In this document: positions 1 through 6,590 of the stretch, one piece after another | How the letters are laid out: each line of letters opens with the position of its first letter | Position numbering within the stretch: position 1 is the first letter of the stretch | NCBI GenBank assembly: GCA_903932805.1 | Contig: CAIZHO010000012.1 | Location: forward strand, 1-13,574 | Reading direction: 5' to 3' | From: an uncultured Roseiflexaceae bacterium | GTDB lineage: Bacteria > Chloroflexota > Chloroflexia > Chloroflexales > Roseiflexaceae | DNA: 13,574 nt | The notes under the pieces: model-generated | The model's database searches: none | Seen by the model: the letters and a program-made list of their open reading frames with translations, nothing else | Told to the model about the DNA's origin: nothing | Position numbers and translations under genes: made by a program

Positions 1-341
1 AAACGGCGCAACAGGGCCGTGCGTTCGACGGCGCGGGCATAGTACTCGATGTGATACGAGGTCGGCACGGCATCGACCATCTCGCTGAGGTAGATGATGC
101 CACCGACCTGGTCGAGTTGATTGCGGCGGCGCAGTTCTTCGGCCACAGTGCGGGTGTCGGGCGGGATGCGGTTGTTGTAGCAGGCCACCATCGCGTCGTA
201 GATTTGGCCGTGGCGTTCAAGGTAGAAGTACTCGGATTTGATCCATGCATTGATGGCCGAGAGGGCATCTCGGTTGAGCAGGATCGACCCGAGGGTGGCA
301 CGCTCGGCTTCGATGTTGTGGGGGAGCGATGGCTGTGTCAT
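1..341 (-). CDS. dnaB: Replicative DNA helicase DnaB, N-terminal part (cut by the window edge)
   Basis: Replicative helicase that unwinds DNA at the fork and recruits primase. Only the first 113 codons are visible, and the gene continues past base 1. The protein opens MTQPSLPHNIEAERATLGSI, followed by LLNRDAL. This is the standard opening of the DnaB N-terminal, primase-interacting domain (usually PHNxEAExAxLGSxL). Further family signatures are YDAM, the VAEELRRRNQLDQVGG segment and YLSEMVDAVPTS. The RecA-like ATPase domain lies outside the window. The start chosen is the ATG whose first base is 341 on the minus strand. It is the only start that gives the family N-terminus, yet no convincing Shine-Dalgarno precedes it (the upstream bases are AAAATTCACC). 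It follows rplI on the same strand, a common bacterial order, with 91 bp and a hairpin in between. Family assignment is secure; only the missing part is unknown. Confidence 0.93.
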   Translation of the reverse strand, partial: MTQPSLPHNIEAERATLGSILLNRDALSAINAWIKSEYFYLERHGQIYDAMVACYNNRIPPDTRTVAEELRRRNQLDQVGGIIYLSEMVDAVPTSYHIEYYARAVERTALLRR

Positions 342-351
342 GGTGAATTTT

Positions 352-402
352 CGATAAATAAACGACTGTGATGTGGTAAGAGACTACCGATCATCACAGT
401 CG
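352..402 (-). terminator. Hairpin between rplI and dnaB, terminator-like or attenuator
   Basis: A perfect 11-bp inverted repeat (CGACTGTGATG at 363-373, CATCACAGTCG at 392-402) encloses an 18-nt loop. The loop can form a further 4-bp GGTA/TACC pairing. Read on the minus strand, the stem is followed by a T-rich run (TTTATTTATCG, 362 to 352). The T tract is interrupted and the stem has only moderate GC, so partial termination or attenuation between rplI and dnaB is more likely than a full stop. It could also be a dyad protein-binding site. Confidence 0.5.
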
Positions 403-432
403 CAATAGACTAAAGGAGCGAAGCAGCGAAGA

Positions 433-900
433 CTAGGCTTCGTTGGCGGCCGTCACGACGACGTTCACGTTGGCAATCACGCCAGCCATGACACGGTAGT
501 GTACCGTGGAGGACCCGAGGCTCTTGATGGGCTCGTCGAGGTCCAAACGGCGACGGTCGATTTCGATCCCGAGGGCTGCATGCAACTTCTCGGCGATGTC
601 ACTGGCGGTAACCGAACCGAACAGGCGGTCGTTTTCGCCGACGCGCTCTGAGAACGACAAGGTCACACCGGCGATGCGCTCGGCCAAGATCTGGGCCTCG
701 GAACGCAACACGGCGTCACGCTTGGCCTGGGCGGCGAGGCGCTCTTCGGCTTGTTTGATGGCGCCGCGGGTAGCGATGATGGCAAAACCCTGTGGCAACA
801 AATAATTGCGACCGTAGCCGCCGGACACTTCTTTGATCTCACCGACTGAGCCAAGATTCTCAACGTTCTTGGTCAGCAACACTTTCATCTTCGTGGCCAC
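433..900 (-). CDS. rplI: 50S ribosomal protein L9
   Basis: Large-subunit ribosomal protein L9, which binds 23S rRNA through its N-domain and reaches out through a long helix to a C-domain. The protein is 155 aa against about 148-150 for the family. The N-terminal signature is clear: MKVLLTKNVENLGSVGEIKE, then VSGGYGRNYLLPQGFA. It is followed by the charged connecting helix (residues about 45-75) and a C-domain containing GENDRLFGSVTASDIAE. The start is a GTG at 900 giving MATKMKVLL. An AGGAG at 907-911 sits 6 nt upstream and supports it over the internal ATG at 888, which would give the more usual MKVLL start. It has its own promoter (982-1010), lies downstream of the CCA enzyme on the same strand, and is followed by dnaB. 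Confidence 0.97.
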   Translation of the reverse strand: MATKMKVLLTKNVENLGSVGEIKEVSGGYGRNYLLPQGFAIIATRGAIKQAEERLAAQAKRDAVLRSEAQILAERIAGVTLSFSERVGENDRLFGSVTASDIAEKLHAALGIEIDRRRLDLDEPIKSLGSSTVHYRVMAGVIANVNVVVTAANEA

Positions 901-981
901 AACTGGCTCCTATTCACTTCAGGCACCGACGGACGGCGCGAGAATGCGGACACACGCCGCCTGATACAAATATGTACGTGC

Positions 982-1010
982 ATAGTACCACACCGACCGA
1001 CAAGGGTCAA
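982..1010 (-). promoter_or_regulatory. Sigma70-type promoter of rplI
   Basis: On the minus strand TTGACC (1005-1010) and TACTAT (982-987) are separated by exactly 17 bp. Each box differs from the consensus by one base. The expected transcription start is near 975, giving a leader of about 75 nt before the GTG of rplI. The leader can fold using TCAGGC/GCCTGA (959-964 with 919-924) and GGCG/CGCC inside it. Confidence 0.75.
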
Positions 1011-1067
1011 ACCGAATTGTGCAGGTTGCTGACACGGCACCCCAATGCCCCACATGAGATGACAAAA

Positions 1068-2546
1068 TCATGACACAACGCCATCGACTGCCGCCTGCAG
1101 CGCATACGCTATCTGTGCAGGAGCGCCGGTACAGGCAGGCATGCCGAGGAAGTGCGCATCCCACAGGTATGTCTGGAGCGCCTCTAACGCTCGTCCAATG
1201 GCCGGTCCCGGCGGCATCCCTGCTGCCACCAAATCGGCGCCGCGGATACACAATTGCCCCTCTGCCTGCGCCCTTGCGTTGCGTACGAGCAGCGCACTCA
1301 AATCGGGCTCGAGGATTGCGATGGCCGCCAACACGGCACCATCGAACGCCGCGAACGCGCGGATCGCGAGACTGGGCCGCTGCGTCAGCCAACGGCGCCA
1401 GCGTGGCCGCAGTGCGCGCAGGGCAGACAGGTCGCGTAGCCCCACCGGCAACTCGCTCCAGGTGGTCAATACGGCCTGTAGCGCCGCTGTGGGCATGCGC
1501 CACAGCAACGCCACGATGCGCAGGTCTGGGGAAATGTCTCTGAGCAGGGCAACGTCTTGGCGGACGAGGCGTGCACCGGGCAGAACGGCAGCCAACACGC
1601 CCCAGCGCTGGAGCAACAGCAGGGGTTTGGCCGGGTCTGCCTCGGCCAATGTGCGCTGCAGTTCGGTCAGCCAGCGAAAGCGCGAGACCGCCCCGCACAC
1701 ATCCGCCGCCAACGCCCAGCGGACCAGCCCGCGCAGATGCGCATCGATCTGCAATTCGAGGCGGGCGGCGATGCGTGCCAAGCGCACCAGGCGCGTCGGA
1801 TCTTCGAAGAAGCTCAGCGGATGGACCAAGCGCGCCCGGCGCGCCTGCAAATCCCCCCAACCACCATACGGGTCGACGACGGTCAATGCACCATGTGCCT
1901 GCAACACGATAGCCATCGCATTGACCGTCAGGTCGCGCCGCGCCAGGTCTGTGCGGATGTCGTCGACCGGTGTCACCGTCGGCAACACCCCGATCGACGC
2001 GTACGTCTCGTGGCGCGCCCCGACGATGTCGTAGGCGGCCATGCCCACAGTGGCTTGGAGGGCAGCAGGCAAGGTGAGGGTGGCGGTCGCAAATGGGCTG
2101 CGCTGGAGTACCGTTGCACCGGTGGCAGTCACGATTGCATCAATCACTGCATCGAATGGCCCAACCACGCAGACATCCAGATCCGTTAGCTCCTCATGCC
2201 GACAGACTGCCCGTACCACACCACCAACCAAACACAACTGTGCACCCTGTGTGTTGCAGATGTCTGCGAGTTGTTGCAGAAAGGTTACCAACGCGGGTGC
2301 AAGCGACGCATGCAAGGTCGCCCAATCAACAAACAGGGCATGCGCTGATGGGCTAGTGCGTGGCACGGTGCGCGCGATGACGGCGCAAGGCATGTGCCCC
2401 TGGCCGAAATGCAGTGCTGCGGCGACGTCGCGTGCAGTAACGATGCCGATTCGACGGGTGTCGCTCCGGACAACGACCGTCGGGTGCTGTGCCATGAGTA
2501 TTGAGATGTCTTGGATGCTGGTCTGGGGCGAGCATTCGGGTTGCAT
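1068..2546 (-). CDS. cca: tRNA nucleotidyltransferase / poly(A) polymerase family (class II, CCA-adding type)
   Basis: Predicted to add or repair the 3'-CCA end of tRNAs from CTP and ATP, in the cytoplasm. The 492-aa protein shows the class II head: LVGG (106-109), the metal-binding DLD (122-124), RRDLTVNAMA (203-212), and EDPTR (248-252) inside the typical HPLSFFEDPTRLVRLARIAARL block. The last holds the nucleobase-reading residues. Near the C-terminus, IRGADLVAAGMPPGPAIGRAL is the usual class II tail motif. No HD phosphohydrolase motif was seen. Residues about 9-48 (IQDISILM...RIGIVTARDVAAAL) look like half of a CBS pair. Oddity: the usual GGxVRD reads GGVVRA. The start at 2546 is chosen for a GAGGAG 7 nt upstream. 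The open frame extends to 2642, but that extension would swallow the divergent promoter. CCA-adding, A-adding and poly(A) activity cannot be separated from sequence alone. Confidence 0.88.
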   Translation of the reverse strand: MQPECSPQTSIQDISILMAQHPTVVVRSDTRRIGIVTARDVAAALHFGQGHMPCAVIARTVPRTSPSAHALFVDWATLHASLAPALVTFLQQLADICNTQGAQLCLVGGVVRAVCRHEELTDLDVCVVGPFDAVIDAIVTATGATVLQRSPFATATLTLPAALQATVGMAAYDIVGARHETYASIGVLPTVTPVDDIRTDLARRDLTVNAMAIVLQAHGALTVVDPYGGWGDLQARRARLVHPLSFFEDPTRLVRLARIAARLELQIDAHLRGLVRWALAADVCGAVSRFRWLTELQRTLAEADPAKPLLLLQRWGVLAAVLPGARLVRQDVALLRDISPDLRIVALLWRMPTAALQAVLTTWSELPVGLRDLSALRALRPRWRRWLTQRPSLAIRAFAAFDGAVLAAIAILEPDLSALLVRNARAQAEGQLCIRGADLVAAGMPPGPAIGRALEALQTYLWDAHFLGMPACTGAPAQIAYALQAAVDGVVS

Positions 2547-2553
2547 CGCGCCG

Positions 2554-2559
2554 CTCCTC
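2554..2559 (-). promoter_or_regulatory. Ribosome binding site that sets the cca start
   Basis: GAGGAG on the minus strand, 7 nt from the ATG at 2546. It decides against the in-frame ATG at 2642, which has no such site and whose codons overlap the plus-strand promoter at 2624-2653. Confidence 0.75.
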
Positions 2560-2623
2560 GCTGTGGGATGATGCACGAGAGTTGCATCGCTTGGGTGGGA
2601 CCGTGGTGCGCCAATGCACTCTA

Positions 2624-2653
2624 TTGCATCTTTTTCGCACACTATGCTATAAT
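2624..2653 (+). promoter_or_regulatory. Extended -10 promoter of the rightward six-gene operon
   Basis: TTGCAT (2624-2629), an 18-bp spacer, then a perfect TATAAT (2648-2653) preceded by TGC, which makes an extended -10. The expected start is near 2660, about 40 nt before the first ATG at 2700. A short ATGCA/TGCAT dyad (2614-2618 and 2625-2629) overlaps the -35 and could be an operator, but it is only 5 bp. Confidence 0.75.
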
Positions 2654-2699
2654 CAAATGCTCAATTACTATACTACGCAGTGACGGGGAGTGGTAACAC

Positions 2700-2852
2700 A
2701 TGGATGGCAAGCAGATATCCTTTGGCAGCACCGGCATAGAGGAACTATTGGAACTCCTCCGTGAAGCTGGCGAACCGCAAGACATCGCGTGGCTTGCTGA
2801 GCGTTATATAGAGATACTACGCACCAAAGCCCAAACGGAGGAGCAAGAATGA
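2700..2852 (+). CDS. Small 50-aa acidic helical protein, first gene of the operon
   Basis: I do not recognise this protein. The ATG at 2700 lies about 40 nt after the predicted transcription start, with GGGGAG 9 nt upstream, and reads 50 codons to a TGA at 2850-2852. It begins MDGKQISFGSTGIEELLELL and ends in an acidic, glutamine-rich stretch (QTEEQE). Most of it (residues 13-45) should be helical, with leucine/isoleucine spacing (IEELLELL, LAERYIEIL) suited to a short amphipathic helix pair. Its stop overlaps the next start in an ATGA. The ribosome site for that next gene (GGAGGAG, 2837-2843) lies inside its last codons, so the two are probably translationally coupled and may form a complex. 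The support is positional (promoter, ribosome site, overlap) rather than homology. The alternative is that it is only a leader peptide for the 624-aa gene. Confidence 0.72.
   Translation: MDGKQISFGSTGIEELLELLREAGEPQDIAWLAERYIEILRTKAQTEEQE
2837..2843 (+). promoter_or_regulatory. Strong internal ribosome binding site for the 624-aa gene
   Basis: GGAGGAG lies 5 nt before the ATG at 2849 and inside the last codons of the 50-aa gene. It fixes the start of the 624-aa protein and, with the ATGA overlap, indicates translational coupling. Confidence 0.8.
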
Positions 2853-4723
2853 CCAACCTGCCGACCTTCGCCGGCAGCCCCGGCGAGCGTGCATTGGCCG
2901 AACAGATCCATGAGCTGTTGCGCCAACAGGGGCGTTTTTTCTCGAGTGATGCGCCATTGCGGCAGCACCTCAGCAATCTCGTCACATATTTCGCCAAGCG
3001 CCTCAACGTGAGCCCCGATGCTGCTGCCAAGCAGGTCAATGCCGCGTTGCAGGCCAATCCGGCTATTTTTGCCCTCGAAGCAGTCAAAGTCGTCGTCGAT
3101 GACAACGAAGCCGAAGACATCGTCGAGCGCGACGACACGATGGTGACGACCGGCATCAACGGCGCATATGTCGCGTTCCATGTCGATGCCAGCCACAGCT
3201 TGTCTGCGCGTCTGTACGAGCCCGAGCACCCACTGCCCATCGACGACATGAGCGTTGTCATTACGACCACGCGGCCCATCATGCCCAAAATCGATCCGGT
3301 CTATGTATCGGATTACTGGTTGAACGGCAGCAGCGAAATCAGCGAGACCGGCGACGAAGCGCTCGAAGACGTCGAGTCGTTCGGCGAAGAAGAGCCAATC
3401 CCCGCGATTGCCCAACCCGGCATCAAATCCCCCAGTGTCCGCAGCTCGGATGCCCAGCGCATCAACCTGCCGCAGGGGATCAGCATCGACCTGGCACAGC
3501 CGACGGCGACGATTATGGCGCTCCACGGCGATGCAATTGTGTCGGCGATGCGTGGCGTCATCGAAAAAGATTCCACCAAGCGCATTGCGATTTTCGGCAA
3601 TCAGACGGCATACGAGCACGACGTGCGATCGTTCTCCAAGAACGATTTGCGGCAGATTACCGAATACATCGAAAACGAAATAGGCGCACCGGTCGAAGAC
3701 ACCGACATTTTGGTCAATGTGTTGCGTGTGAATCGTCGCGCCGCAGACTTCGAAAAGCAGCGCTTCGCCCTCAACTTCCGCATGCTGAAGGACCTCGAGT
3801 TCGTCGGTGTGGCAGGGGCCAATCTGTGGGCGACCCGCAAGTTGCTCGACAAAGTCGGTGCCAACAAGCGCTTCAAGTCGGCCGACATGGCGGGCTTCGT
3901 CAATCACCTCGAAGAGGGCTTTGACGACAGCACGACGGTCACCACGGTCGAGGCCATCCAGGCCAAGGGCAGCGTGACCCATACGTTGACGTTCTTCGAA
4001 TGGGAGTACGGTATCCTGCCGTTGACCGATGCTTTGGCAGCGATTTTGCCCAACCCGGTCATCAATCGGCAGAGTGCGGCAGTGGTCCAGTTCGAAGTAC
4101 CGCAGCTCGAGTCGTTCAGCGTCAGCATCAACATGCGCTTCCCCGTGGGCAACCGCGGTGGTTGGTTGCAGGGCTTCGAAGAGTTCTTCCGCGATGTGTT
4201 GGTCCCCGGCGCGATTCTGACGTTCAAGCGTACCAGCAAGCCCAACGTGGTGTCGGTCACGTACGCCGAGGCTGACGAGCGCACCGAGCAGTTGCTCTAC
4301 ATCGACGACAGCAAAAAGAAGAGCAAGTTCGCGTTTGGCGAGCTGCACATCAACTGCGAAGTCGACGAAGACATGTTGCCCACGCAGCTGGCCGTTGGCC
4401 GCATCCGCCGTATCAAGTTTTTCGAAATCAGCGAGCGCAAGAACATCAACACGCTCATCGACCATATTTTCATGGGCTTCGGCGAAGAAGTCGGTACCAA
4501 GCAAGAGCCGGTCTATCGGATGAGCTTTGAACAGCTGTTCAACGTGATGTCGATCTACCGGAGCATCACCCGCAGCTACCTCATGCACGCCTTGCACGAG
4601 GCCGAAAACTGCCGTGTCGCCAACAACGCCTCGGGCTTGTGGGACTGCCGCGCAGACGAGGTGGTCAACGAGCGGAGCGGTGGCGGGTTCGACCGACACG
4701 GCGACGACGACGACGACGAATAA
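2849..4723 (+). CDS. Conserved-looking 624-aa protein of unknown function, possible winged-helix segments, acidic tail
   Basis: Function not recognised. No signal peptide or membrane segment is visible, so it is probably cytoplasmic. Visible parts: a helical N-terminal segment (about 12-75) leading to LQANPAIFA and then, after a gap, DDMSVVITTTRP (132-143). This resembles the recognition-helix/wing pattern of a winged helix, which is inference only. An acidic linker follows (about 163-190). A globular middle (205-335) contains KRIAIFGN and ends LEFVGVAGANLWATRKLL, another possible wing. A mixed alpha/beta region (360-600) contains FPVGNRGGWLQGFEEFFRDVLVPGA and a C-terminal helical segment (MSFEQLFNVMSIYRSITRSY). 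The tail ends GDDDDDE. The start is fixed by the ribosome site at 2837-2843. Composition matches its neighbours, and nothing suggests recent transfer. It could be a DNA- or RNA-binding regulator or a scaffold; I cannot decide. Confidence 0.85.
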   Translation: MTNLPTFAGSPGERALAEQIHELLRQQGRFFSSDAPLRQHLSNLVTYFAKRLNVSPDAAAKQVNAALQANPAIFALEAVKVVVDDNEAEDIVERDDTMVTTGINGAYVAFHVDASHSLSARLYEPEHPLPIDDMSVVITTTRPIMPKIDPVYVSDYWLNGSSEISETGDEALEDVESFGEEEPIPAIAQPGIKSPSVRSSDAQRINLPQGISIDLAQPTATIMALHGDAIVSAMRGVIEKDSTKRIAIFGNQTAYEHDVRSFSKNDLRQITEYIENEIGAPVEDTDILVNVLRVNRRAADFEKQRFALNFRMLKDLEFVGVAGANLWATRKLLDKVGANKRFKSADMAGFVNHLEEGFDDSTTVTTVEAIQAKGSVTHTLTFFEWEYGILPLTDALAAILPNPVINRQSAAVVQFEVPQLESFSVSINMRFPVGNRGGWLQGFEEFFRDVLVPGAILTFKRTSKPNVVSVTYAEADERTEQLLYIDDSKKKSKFAFGELHINCEVDEDMLPTQLAVGRIRRIKFFEISERKNINTLIDHIFMGFGEEVGTKQEPVYRMSFEQLFNVMSIYRSITRSYLMHALHEAENCRVANNASGLWDCRADEVVNERSGGGFDRHGDDDDDE

Positions 4724-4751
4724 GCTGCCCGCGGACGCGGACGGCATGGAC

Positions 4752-4787
4752 GAGGGGCTGAGCTACGGCTCATCCCCTCTTTTCTAT
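4752..4787 (+). terminator. Rho-independent-type hairpin between the 624-aa and HEAT genes
   Basis: The stem GAGGGGCTGAGC (4752-4763) pairs with GCTCATCCCCTC (4768-4779) with a single mismatch around a TACG tetraloop. TTTTCTAT (4780-4787) follows directly. This has the form of an intrinsic terminator. It lies only 21 nt before the ATG of the HEAT gene, whose ribosome site begins right after the T tract. No new promoter was found after it, so partial termination to lower expression of the downstream genes is the likely role. Confidence 0.75.
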
Positions 4788-4800
4788 CAGGAGCCCTCAG

Positions 4801-5796
4801 ATGACCAACACTCCCAACACCTTGAGCGGGACGCTGCAGATGTTCCGTCAGACCAGCACCATTACCCGCGCACGGCTCCGCATTTTGACCGATATGCGCG
4901 AACGTGATCAGGCGGTCTTTTGGGCGGATTGGACACAGATCCCGCGCGACGGTCGAGCCCGCATCGTGCAACTGTTGAACGAAATCAGCGAAGACAACGT
5001 CGACCTCGATTTTCGCCCGGTGATGCGCTGGCTCCTGGCCGACAGCGACGCCGAAGTGCGCCGCCGTGCCATCGAAGGCTTGTCCGAAGAAGAACAGCCA
5101 CGCGTCATCGAGCCGCTGCTTGCATTGATGAACGGCGACCCCGATCCGACCGTCCGCATCGCCGCTGCGCTGGGCTTGGCCCGCTTTACCGAGCTGGCCG
5201 CCATGGAAGAACTGACCCCGGCGACCAGCGCACAGCTCCGGCAGGCGTTGATGACTGCCTTGATGGCCGAGGTCAACAACGTCGACCTCTACCGCCGCAT
5301 CCTCGAAGCCCTCGGCTGGGTCAGTGACGACGCCGTCAGCAGTGCCGTCCGGATGGCATGGCAGAGCGACAAAGGGGCACTGCGCGAGAGCGCATTGGTG
5401 GCCATGGGCCGGAGCGGCGACACGAGCTGGTTGCCAATGGTGCGCGATGGCCTCGAGCGTGGCACCCCTGGGGTGCGCTACGAAGCAGCCCGGGCCTGCG
5501 GCGACTTCGCCGATCAAGCCGCCGCTCTGGTGCCGCTCCTCATTGTCGCCAGCCAAGACGACGATGTCGAAATCGCCGTGGCGGCCATCGACTCGCTGGG
5601 CAGTATCGGCGACGAGCGCTCACTCAAAGTACTCAAACAACACGCCGCTGGCCGCGACGCTGCCAAACGCGAGGCTGCCATGGCCGCGCTCGAAGACCAC
5701 GAAGGCGCCGGCGATGTCTTTGGCGGGTGGAAGCCCGGCCCCAGCGATCGCGATCGGGCGGCCTTCGAAACAGATGATGACGACGACGAGGAATAA
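4801..5796 (+). CDS. HEAT-repeat protein with acidic tail
   Basis: Probable protein-protein interaction scaffold in the cytoplasm; no enzymatic motif is seen. The 331-aa protein has an N-terminal helical segment (1-60). Then come about seven helical pairs of HEAT / PBS-lyase-like type between residues 66 and 300: DSDAEVRRRAIEGL, DPDPTVRIAAALGLARF, KGALRESALVAMGRSGD, TPGVRYEAARACGDFAD, DDVEIAVAAIDSLGSIGDE and RDAAKREAAMAALEDH. The D-x-x-V-R-x-x-A-x-x-A-L-G pattern is diagnostic. The end (301-331) is a flexible linker and the acidic tail TDDDDDEE, nearly the same as the tail of the 624-aa protein upstream. The start at 4801 has AGGAG 7 nt upstream. It follows a terminator-like hairpin and ends 2 nt before the PIG-L gene. 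The fold is well supported; the partner is unknown. Confidence 0.9.
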   Translation: MTNTPNTLSGTLQMFRQTSTITRARLRILTDMRERDQAVFWADWTQIPRDGRARIVQLLNEISEDNVDLDFRPVMRWLLADSDAEVRRRAIEGLSEEEQPRVIEPLLALMNGDPDPTVRIAAALGLARFTELAAMEELTPATSAQLRQALMTALMAEVNNVDLYRRILEALGWVSDDAVSSAVRMAWQSDKGALRESALVAMGRSGDTSWLPMVRDGLERGTPGVRYEAARACGDFADQAAALVPLLIVASQDDDVEIAVAAIDSLGSIGDERSLKVLKQHAAGRDAAKREAAMAALEDHEGAGDVFGGWKPGPSDRDRAAFETDDDDDEE

Positions 5797-5798
5797 CC

Positions 5799-6578
5799 AT
5801 GCACTATCGTCACGTGGCCGATATCAACCAGACCTATGACCTGGTCTGCCTTTCTCCCCATCTCGATGACGCTGCCCTGTCGTGCGCCGGTACGCTCATC
5901 ATGGCGCGCCAGGCAGGCATGCGCACCCTGGTGGTGACCGTCTGCACGGCGGTCCCACCCGAGTCGCAGACGTACAGTGCGCTGGCCGTCGAGTTCCACG
6001 CCGAATGGGGCCTCGATCACTCCGAAGCCGTCACCGTGCGCCACGGCGAAGACCGCAAAGCAATGGCCATCATGGGGGTCGACTCGGTCTGGCTGGACTT
6101 CGACGACGCCATCTACCGCATGCCCAACGACTACTACAGCCGCGAAACACTGTTTGCTGATCCGCACCCGGCCGACCAGCTGCGGGCCCAGTTGACCCCC
6201 GTGCTGCGCGCTATCGCGGCCCGCGTGCACGCGCCACGCTGGTTGGCCCCCGCCGGCGTGGGGATGCACGTCGATCACCTGAATGTCTTGGCGGCTGCCG
6301 AGGATGTCCTGCCGAAGGATGCGTTGGCCCTCTACGAAGAAGTGCCGTACGCGTTGACGCCAGAATACCTCGCGACGCGCCGAGCCCTCATCCAGCCCGT
6401 GCTGCATACCACCGCAATGGGACCGGCATTGGCCGCCAAAATCGCCGCGGTGCAGTCGTACGACAGTCAGATGGCTGCGTTGTTCGGCGACCCGGCCACC
6501 GTCGGCCAGCAGCTGACCGATTACCACCGTGCCATTGGCGCCGGCGCGCCCGCCGAGCGCTGGTACACCCGCCCCTAG
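5799..6578 (+). CDS. PIG-L (LmbE-like) family deacetylase
   Basis: Zinc-dependent hydrolase of the GlcNAc-PI de-N-acetylase / LmbE family. Members remove an acetyl group from N-acetylglucosamine-containing substrates, including thiol precursors (MshB, BshB), lipids and antibiotic intermediates. The signature SPHLDDAALS is at residues 19-28, with zinc ligands H21 and D24 and catalytic D23. The second metal/active-site motif MHVDH is at 156-160, with H160 the likely third ligand. The length of 259 aa is normal. There is no signal peptide, so it is cytoplasmic. The ATG lies 2 nt after the HEAT stop, and GAGGA inside the end of the HEAT gene serves as ribosome site, which points to coupled expression. 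The FemX-type gene begins 12 nt downstream. The substrate cannot be told from sequence. The FemX neighbour suggests an amino-sugar of the envelope, but a low-molecular-weight thiol or glycolipid is equally possible. Confidence 0.9.
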   Translation: MHYRHVADINQTYDLVCLSPHLDDAALSCAGTLIMARQAGMRTLVVTVCTAVPPESQTYSALAVEFHAEWGLDHSEAVTVRHGEDRKAMAIMGVDSVWLDFDDAIYRMPNDYYSRETLFADPHPADQLRAQLTPVLRAIAARVHAPRWLAPAGVGMHVDHLNVLAAAEDVLPKDALALYEEVPYALTPEYLATRRALIQPVLHTTAMGPALAAKIAAVQSYDSQMAALFGDPATVGQQLTDYHRAIGAGAPAERWYTRP

Positions 6579-6590
6579 CGAGAGGACGTC

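Noticed and set aside
1141..2034. A 297-codon plus-strand frame opposite cca
   Set aside because: Arg/Ser/Ala-rich shadow; the minus-strand frame has all class II nucleotidyltransferase motifs.
2540..2590. Direct repeat GTTGCATCGC at 2540-2549 and 2581-2590
   Set aside because: Only 10 bp, two copies, one lying over the cca start codon; chance is likely, and no site is proposed.
2547..2642. A 32-codon longer N-terminus for cca starting at 2642
   Set aside because: It overlaps the divergent TATAAT promoter and lacks a ribosome site, while the ATG at 2546 has GAGGAG at 7 nt.
2804..4747. A 647-codon open frame on the minus strand opposite the 624-aa gene
   Set aside because: It has no promoter or coupled ribosome site, and its protein is an improbable Val/Asp/His-rich mirror of the plus-strand codon bias. 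The plus-strand gene has an ATGA overlap and GGAGGAG.
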